Assembly (NCBI GenBank): GCA_964573775.1
Contig: CAZNKU010000057.1
Span: forward strand, 1 to 8,266
Reading direction: 5' to 3'
Length of the DNA: 8,266 nt
DNA from: CAZNKU01 sp964573775
Lineage (GTDB): Bacteria; Bacillota; Clostridia; Monoglobales; Firm-18
In this document: one piece after another, positions 4,159 through 8,266 of the stretch
Position numbering within the stretch: position 1 is the stretch's first letter
Layout of the letters: the number at the start of each line of letters is the position of its first letter
The notes under the pieces: model-generated
The model's database searches: none
Seen by the model: the letters and a program-made list of their open reading frames with translations, nothing else
What the model was told of the DNA's origin: nothing
Position numbers and translations under genes: made by a program

Positions 4159-4175
4159 TGTCAAGTATCTTGACA
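4159..4175. promoter_or_regulatory. Operator 1 (perfect 7-bp dyad, 3-bp centre)
   Basis: TGTCAAG-TAT-CTTGACA. It overlaps the predicted start site (about 4173) of the leftward promoter and touches the ribosome binding site of the Cro-like gene. It is the most symmetric site on the early-gene side, so a likely high-affinity repressor site. Confidence 0.8.
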
Positions 4176-4179
4176 TTAT

Positions 4180-4207
4180 ATTATCATATTCTAAATATAT
4201 TTGTCAA
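4180..4207 (-). promoter_or_regulatory. Leftward early promoter
   Basis: On the minus strand TTGACA (4207-4202), a 16-bp spacer and GATAAT (4185-4180) form a good promoter for the Cro-like gene and the operon beyond it. The -35 box is the left half-site of operator 2, so repressor binding should directly block polymerase. Confidence 0.7.
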
Positions 4208-4218
4208 TACTCTTGACA
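4202..4218. promoter_or_regulatory. Operator 2
   Basis: TGTCAA-TACTC-TTGACA is a 6-bp dyad with the same 17-bp frame as operators 1 and 3. Its centre is 43 bp from that of operator 1 and 40 bp from that of operator 3, about four helical turns each, so bound dimers would lie on roughly the same face of the DNA. Confidence 0.75.
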
Positions 4219-4236
4219 TATTTTTTTTATTTTCTC

Positions 4237-4265
4237 TTGATTGTCAATTTAATTGACATTATAAT
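4237..4265 (+). promoter_or_regulatory. Repressor-maintenance promoter
   Basis: TTGATT (4237-4242), 17 bp and TATAAT (4260-4265). The -35 is imperfect and the -10 perfect. Transcription would start near 4272, so the repressor mRNA leader is only about 12 bases and starts almost at the AGAGGTGAT site. Confidence 0.65.
4242..4258. promoter_or_regulatory. Operator 3 in the repressor promoter spacer
   Basis: TGTCAAT-TTA-ATTGACA, a perfect 7-bp dyad with 3-bp centre, occupies the -35/-10 spacer of the repressor promoter almost exactly. Binding here should switch off the repressor gene, by analogy with OR3 of phage lambda. Confidence 0.8.
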
Positions 4266-4283
4266 ATAAATAGAGGTGATAAT

Positions 4284-4883
4284 ATGTTGAATCTTAAAAG
4301 AATCCGCGAGGAACATAAAATAAGCCAGCAAAAGCTTGCAAACAATATAGGCGTATCTCGTTCCACTGTTGCAATGTGGGAAACAGGAGGTAGTCAGCCT
4401 GATAACGAAAGTCTGATAAAACTTTCAAAATACTTTAGAGTATCCTTAGATGACCTTTTAAACAACACTTCTGAAATAATTAAATCTAAAGGTATAAAAA
4501 TACCTGTACTCGGCAAAGTACAGGCTGGTATCCCTATGGAAGCTGTAGAGTATATTATAGATTGGGAAGAAATAACCCCTGAAATGGCGGCAACCGGTGA
4601 ATACTTCGGATTGGTTGTTAAGGGTGATTCTATGGAACCCCGCTTTGTCGAAGGTGACGTTGTTATAGTGCGTAAACAAACAACTGCCGATACAGGTGAC
4701 ATTGTTATCGCCCTGGTTAACGGTGACGAAGCCACAATCAAGAAATTAAAACATATCAAAGGTGGCATTATGCTCGTTCCCCTTAACCCCGCTTACGAAA
4801 CAATGTTTTACGATAAAGATGATATAGAAAATAAACCCGTTAATATAATCGGCAAAGTTGTAGAATTAAGAGGTAAGTTTTAA
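4284..4883 (+). CDS. CI/LexA-type phage repressor with S24 self-cleavage domain
   Basis: This 199-aa protein starts at an ATG three bases after AGAGGTGAT. Residues 4-58 form an XRE-type HTH (SQQKLANNIGVSRSTVAMWE, 14-33). A linker leads to the S24/LexA peptidase fold (about 72-196). The expected self-cleavage bond is A81-G82 (KVQAGIP). The nucleophile is S116 in GDSMEP and the general base K153 in EATIKKLK, both spaced as in LexA and lambda CI. It should hold the early operon silent by binding the three adjacent operators, and be inactivated through RecA-stimulated cleavage after DNA damage. It heads the rightward cluster that also holds a membrane Cys-rich protein, a nuclease and int, so these are probably expressed in the lysogen. 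Confidence 0.92.
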   Translation: MLNLKRIREEHKISQQKLANNIGVSRSTVAMWETGGSQPDNESLIKLSKYFRVSLDDLLNNTSEIIKSKGIKIPVLGKVQAGIPMEAVEYIIDWEEITPEMAATGEYFGLVVKGDSMEPRFVEGDVVIVRKQTTADTGDIVIALVNGDEATIKKLKHIKGGIMLVPLNPAYETMFYDKDDIENKPVNIIGKVVELRGKF

Positions 4884-4924
4884 CTATCAAACACTACTTT
4901 TAAAACTAAAAGAAGAGGTTGAAT

Positions 4925-5278
4925 ATGAATAATCTCGAAATTTTTTTGTGCATTATATTTAATTCTCTATGGATTATTCCTTTTATATTAGAAATTATAA
5001 TTTATCCGTTTATTGAAAATTTAAAAAGGAAAAATATAGTCAACAGGCTAAATAAGGAATACAGCAAAACACATGGTTATAAGCTAAAATTACTATGCAC
5101 AGATTGCAAGCATTGTATTTGGCGATACCACCATCCATTTAGTAAATATGGGAATAACTATTGGTTAGCTGTATCTAAAATTCCATATTATTGCAAAAAA
5201 TTTAATAAACATTTAAAACACGATGGACAATTGAGATGCATTGCAAAATTAAGCAAAGATGCAATGTATGAAGAATAA
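4925..5278 (+). CDS. Membrane-anchored Cys/His-rich protein of unknown function
   Basis: The ATG at 4925, six bases after AGAGG, is preferred to a TTG at 4919, giving 117 aa. Residues 4-30 form a long hydrophobic segment, followed by KRK, so the body should be cytoplasmic. The soluble part carries C58-x2-C61-x2-C64, then H69-H70, C90 and C105, enough for one zinc or metal site, in a basic, Tyr/His/Lys-rich context (KIPYYCKKFNKHLKHDG). No known domain recognised. It lies 41 bases after the repressor and 38 before the nuclease, with no terminator seen. It therefore looks like part of the lysogenic transcript and perhaps a partner of the nuclease, which is also membrane-anchored. Confidence 0.7.
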   Translation: MNNLEIFLCIIFNSLWIIPFILEIIIYPFIENLKRKNIVNRLNKEYSKTHGYKLKLLCTDCKHCIWRYHHPFSKYGNNYWLAVSKIPYYCKKFNKHLKHDGQLRCIAKLSKDAMYEE

Positions 5279-5316
5279 AACATAAACAAAGACGCAAATT
5301 TTAAAGAGGTGGCACA

Positions 5317-6936
5317 ATGTCAAATGATATAAAAGACATTATTGAACTTTTAACATCAGGAAAGGCCTTATTAGCTTATTTTCTTCTATATTTGATTTTA
5401 GGAATGTCATATGGATTATTTTCGAGAAAATCGAATGAGGAAAAAAATCATAATAAACCTATCCAAACACCCATCCGCACAGTTTCTGAAGTCAAACCAA
5501 TAATTAAGTATGAAACAGCAGAAATTAAAGTTTTTTCCAAATCCAAAAACGAAGGTATATATGCATATTATGTTTATGCCCGTAAGGAAACTTCGGATAC
5601 AAAGTATAAATTACCTGCTGAAATAATGGTGACAAAGTTAACCGTTTTTAACCATACCACTCACCATAAAAACGAGATAAAAAACAAATTAATTTCTTAT
5701 GAATTACACAGAGTTTATTGGACAAATGGCGGTTATATATCTTTTGTTCCAGATAATCCTGCAACTGAATATACACTTCAGCAACTTGTAATCGGGGAAG
5801 AATCCCGCGTTATATCTGTTAAAGGTGATGTTTATTATATTACCCTTACAACAGAACCTGTTGACATGAATTTTCGACAATTAGAGGAAATAAAAAAAGA
5901 AGAGAAATTTCTTAAAAACTTAAAAGATGCTGTATATAAAAATATAGAATACTTACTCACAGACACAGTCAACAAACATGAATACTTTTCTGAACTGATT
6001 GCAGATTACAGACAATATTTAAATCTCCAAATTTCAGAAAATTTAAAAAACAAAGATAGACCGGCACTTAAAGCTTCAGAAGAAGTAAGAGAACTTTCTA
6101 AAAAACACAGAGATTTGGAAAAGGATTTCCACATACTTACATATCAATTGGATATGTATGAAAAAGTGTTTCCGTGGATAACAGAATTCAAAGAATTCTC
6201 TTTAAATGAGATTAAGGAAATAAGAAATGAAAAACAAGAGGTTAAATCAGAACGACAACATTTAAGTTCATATTTATCCCCTGATGAATATAACAAATTA
6301 TCTCACATTGAAAAATATCAACTTGCTTTGGATAGGTATAAAAAGAAAGAAAAATCAAATTGGCAAATTGGAATTGAATTTGAAAGATATATAGGTTACC
6401 TATATGAAACCAAGGGATATAAAGTTACATACTATGGAGCAAAAAAAGGTCTTGAAGATTTAGGCAGGGACTTGATTGTTTCAAAAGGCAATGACATTGT
6501 TGTTATTCAATGTAAAAACTGGAGTAAAGATAAAACCATACACGAAAAGCACATATTTCAATTGTTTGGCACAATGTTTGCCCTCAATGTTGAAAAGTCA
6601 AAGAATAACAATAAAATTGTATTTGAAAACGAAACCATAGAATTCAATAACATATCTGGGGAATTTATTACAACAACTAAACTTTCAGATACATCAAGAC
6701 TATACGCTGATAGATTAAATATTAAAGTACAGGAAAATGTTGACTTTAATAAAAACTATCCTTGTATAAAATGCAATATAGGCAAAGACGGTGAAAAAAT
6801 ATATCATTTACCATTTGATCAACAATACGATAATATCGTTATTGATGCTTCAAAGGGCGAATGTTATACGAATACAGTACAAGAAGCCGAAGATTTAGGA
6901 TTCCGTCATGCTTTTAGGTGGAGAAACAACGATTAA
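5317..6936 (+). CDS. Membrane-anchored Mrr-like PD-(D/E)xK nuclease
   Basis: This 539-aa protein starts at an ATG behind AGAGGTGG. Order of parts: one transmembrane segment (about 16-35) followed by RK, placing the rest in the cytoplasm; a beta-rich region (60-185) without recognised family; a charged helical, probably coiled-coil stretch (186-345); then the nuclease domain (about 348-470). The nuclease shows E354 in GIEFERYIG, D385 in DLGRDLIV and Q398-C-K400 in VVIQCKNW, the Mrr-type QxK version of the core, and later TTTKLSDTSRLYADRLNI, also usual in Mrr relatives. The C-terminus (481-535) has C483-x2-C486 and an Ada-zinc-domain-like run (KIYHLPF ... EAEDLGFRHAFRW) lacking the usual Cys ligands. 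No methyltransferase is nearby, so a modification-dependent or otherwise self-sparing nuclease is inferred, possibly protecting the lysogen from other phages. Confidence 0.85.
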   Translation: MSNDIKDIIELLTSGKALLAYFLLYLILGMSYGLFSRKSNEEKNHNKPIQTPIRTVSEVKPIIKYETAEIKVFSKSKNEGIYAYYVYARKETSDTKYKLPAEIMVTKLTVFNHTTHHKNEIKNKLISYELHRVYWTNGGYISFVPDNPATEYTLQQLVIGEESRVISVKGDVYYITLTTEPVDMNFRQLEEIKKEEKFLKNLKDAVYKNIEYLLTDTVNKHEYFSELIADYRQYLNLQISENLKNKDRPALKASEEVRELSKKHRDLEKDFHILTYQLDMYEKVFPWITEFKEFSLNEIKEIRNEKQEVKSERQHLSSYLSPDEYNKLSHIEKYQLALDRYKKKEKSNWQIGIEFERYIGYLYETKGYKVTYYGAKKGLEDLGRDLIVSKGNDIVVIQCKNWSKDKTIHEKHIFQLFGTMFALNVEKSKNNNKIVFENETIEFNNISGEFITTTKLSDTSRLYADRLNIKVQENVDFNKNYPCIKCNIGKDGEKIYHLPFDQQYDNIVIDASKGECYTNTVQEAEDLGFRHAFRWRNND

Positions 6937-6951
6937 AAAAGAGGTGATATT

Positions 6952-8088
6952 ATGGCAAAGTACACCAAACGGCCCGATGGGCGTTATGAAACTAAAGTAG
7001 ACATCGGATATGATGATAACGGAAAAAGAAAACGAAAAACTTTATATGCTCTTACAATAAGGGAACTGGATACTAAGGTTGCAGAGCTTCATCAAAAGCT
7101 CAGTAAAAACATTCCTGTAACTGATGAAAATATTACTTTCGGTGAATGGGCTAAAATATGGTTAAAGGTATACAAGCCTGACATTACCGAAAGAACACGA
7201 AAACGATATAAAAGCGTACTCGATAATAATTTTAATAAAATTAATAATATCAGACTTCAAAAACTCCAAATGCATCATGTGCAGGAAATGTTTACAGAAC
7301 ATAAAGGCAATCCGCAGCTTGCATATAAAATATTAAAAGCAATAATTTCTGCAGCAATAGACAATGACCTTATCTATAAAAATGTTGCTAAAAACATTAA
7401 TCTTCCGGAATATACAGCCGATACCAGACGTGCACTTGAAGATTTTGAAATTGATGCTTTGGAAAAAGCTGAACTTAGCCTAAAGGAAAGAATATTTGTA
7501 GAATTATGTTTGTATGCCGGATGTAGACGTGGAGAAGCCCTTGCACTTACATTGTCAGATATTGATTTTAAAGAAGATACAATAAGAATTAATAAAACCA
7601 TTGTATTTACTGACAACAATACACCTGAAATAAAAGACGGTACAAAGACAAAAAACGGTAGCAGGGTAGTACCTCTGTTAGAACCATTAAAATCTCACTT
7701 GCAAGAATATACAAATAATTTAAAAAGCATATATCTATTTAGTGGACGTAATAATATCCTTACAACAAAAACAGGTTACGAAAACCTTTGGGAACAAATA
7801 CAAACAAAAGTAAATACCAAATGGCACGAAATAAGAGAAGAAACAAAAGATTTTATGCACCCTGCGGATATATCTTTCACAGCCCACTATCTAAGACACA
7901 CCTATTGTACCAATTGTTATAATAGCGGAATAGATGTTAAAACCTGTCAGTACCTCATGGGACATACCAATATTAAAACAACTTTGGAAATTTATACTCA
8001 CCTCGATAAAGAAAAAAATAATATTAATTCAAAGGATAAATTACAGAGTTTTATAAACAATGGTCGTCAAATGGTCGTCAACAGCTAA
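6952..8088 (+). CDS. int: Tyrosine site-specific integrase
   Basis: This 378-aa protein starts at an ATG behind AGAGGTGAT, 15 bases after the nuclease gene. The N-terminus (1-50) is an arm-binding domain of the AP2-like type (YTKRPDGRYETKVDIGYDDN). Residues 62-150 are the SAM-like core-binding domain. The catalytic domain (about 158-370) has R192 in AGCRRGEAL, K232 in TKTKNGSRVV, H312-x2-R315 in AHYLRHTYCT, H338 in LMGHTNIKTT and the nucleophile Y348 in EIYTHL. All six expected residues are present, so the enzyme should be active. It would catalyse integration and excision by strand exchange through a 3'-phosphotyrosyl intermediate. Being last before tuf and pointing at it, int probably borders the attachment site; its final codons contain an 11-bp tandem repeat. 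Confidence 0.95.
   Translation: MAKYTKRPDGRYETKVDIGYDDNGKRKRKTLYALTIRELDTKVAELHQKLSKNIPVTDENITFGEWAKIWLKVYKPDITERTRKRYKSVLDNNFNKINNIRLQKLQMHHVQEMFTEHKGNPQLAYKILKAIISAAIDNDLIYKNVAKNINLPEYTADTRRALEDFEIDALEKAELSLKERIFVELCLYAGCRRGEALALTLSDIDFKEDTIRINKTIVFTDNNTPEIKDGTKTKNGSRVVPLLEPLKSHLQEYTNNLKSIYLFSGRNNILTTKTGYENLWEQIQTKVNTKWHEIREETKDFMHPADISFTAHYLRHTYCTNCYNSGIDVKTCQYLMGHTNIKTTLEIYTHLDKEKNNINSKDKLQSFINNGRQMVVNS
8060..8081 (+). repeat. Two tandem 11-bp repeats at the end of int, probable integrase-binding sites
   Basis: ATGGTCGTCAA occurs twice with no gap (8060-8070 and 8071-8081), inside the last codons of int (GRQMVV). The 11-bp period equals about one helical turn, which suits side-by-side binding of the integrase N-terminal domain, as in arm-type sites next to attP. 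A near copy, TGGTCGTTAA (9 of 10 bases), lies at 23-32. The crossover core is not identified. Confidence 0.5.
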
Positions 8089-8113
8089 AAATTACAATAA
8101 AATACAAAAATAT

Positions 8114-8150
8114 AAAAAACCCACAATCCCTTATAGATTGTGGGTTTTTT
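8114..8150. terminator. Bidirectional intrinsic terminator between int and tuf
   Basis: AAAAAACCCACAATC (8114-8128) and GATTGTGGGTTTTTT (8136-8150) form a perfect 15-bp stem with a 7-base loop. Each strand ends in a run of at least six T's, so it can stop both the rightward int transcript and the leftward tuf transcript. It lies 25 bases after int and 18 before the tuf stop. Confidence 0.9.
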
Positions 8151-8168
8151 GGCATTTATTAATTCAAA

Positions 8169-8266
8169 TTATTCGTTAACTGAAGCAACAACGCCTGAAC
8201 CTACTGTTCTACCACCTTCACGGATAGCGAAACGAAGACCTTCTTCGATAGCGATAGGAGTGATAA
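8169..8266 (-). CDS. tuf: Elongation factor Tu, C-terminal end (partial, host gene)
   Basis: Reading leftward, the last 31 codons give ITPIAIEEGLRFAIREGG, then RTVGSGVVASVNE and a TAA stop. This is the highly conserved C-terminus of domain III of EF-Tu, the GTPase that brings aminoacyl-tRNA to the ribosome. The rest of the gene lies beyond the window. Codon use is visibly more biased and GC-richer than in the neighbouring element genes, as expected for a highly expressed host gene. It marks the chromosomal side of the junction. The reading frame and stop are intact, so integration did not disrupt it. Confidence 0.95.
   Translation of the reverse strand, partial: ITPIAIEEGLRFAIREGGRTVGSGVVASVNE

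Noticed and set aside
3773..4173. Two overlapping plus-strand ORFs opposite the Cro-like gene
   Set aside because: No ribosome binding site, Phe/Leu/Ser-rich antisense translation, and the second one crosses the early promoter leader and operator 1.
4394..4768. Minus-strand ORF opposite the repressor
   Set aside because: Fully inside a confidently identified repressor gene, with no ribosome binding site; Ser/Thr/Ile-rich as expected for a shadow.

Overview
The window looks like one end of a temperate prophage, or a phage-like integrative element, in a low-GC Clostridia-type (Firmicutes) chromosome. The only host gene visible is the 3' end of tuf (EF-Tu) at the right edge, minus strand. A tyrosine integrase converges on it, so the element appears to sit just downstream of tuf. 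AT-rich DNA, AAGGTGG/AGAGGTG-type ribosome binding sites, GTG/TTG starts and many short, tightly packed genes fit this reading. No structural, packaging or conjugation gene is in view, so phage versus other integrative element is inferred. The left end of the element is not recognisable here.

Right arm (4284-8088, plus strand), the lysogeny or maintenance module: an S24-type self-cleaving repressor, a membrane-anchored Cys/His-rich small protein of unknown function, a membrane-anchored Mrr-like (PD-(D/E)xK) nuclease, and the integrase. The four genes are closely spaced with no terminator seen between them. A strong bidirectional terminator lies between int and tuf.

Centre (4146-4283), a divergent switch: three 17-bp operators of the form TGTCAAn-nnn-nTTGACA are spaced 43 and 40 bp apart. 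One sits in the -35/-10 spacer of the repressor promoter, one over the -35 and one at the expected start site of the opposite promoter. The opposing gene encodes a Cro-like HTH protein whose recognition helix nearly matches that of the repressor.

Left arm (4145 down to 282, minus strand), the early operon: a 65-aa unknown, a lipoprotein, three small proteins sharing a related helical C-terminal module, zinc-ribbon proteins, a MerR/excisionase-type HTH, a PnuC-like membrane protein, an HNH nuclease, a small membrane protein and two Cys-rich phage-type proteins. Many are translationally coupled. A palindromic repeat sits between the HNH and membrane-protein genes.

Far left (1-281): no protein gene, but the least expected structure in the window. 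A perfect-consensus promoter (TTGACA, 17 bp, TATAAT), whose spacer is a 20-bp dyad, drives on the plus strand a predicted RNA of about 69 nt. The RNA has a hairpin and a strong intrinsic terminator ending one base before the stop codon of the converging operon. A diverged partner with a similar head and terminator occupies positions 1-83. The two are separated by an inverted pair of heptamer repeats.
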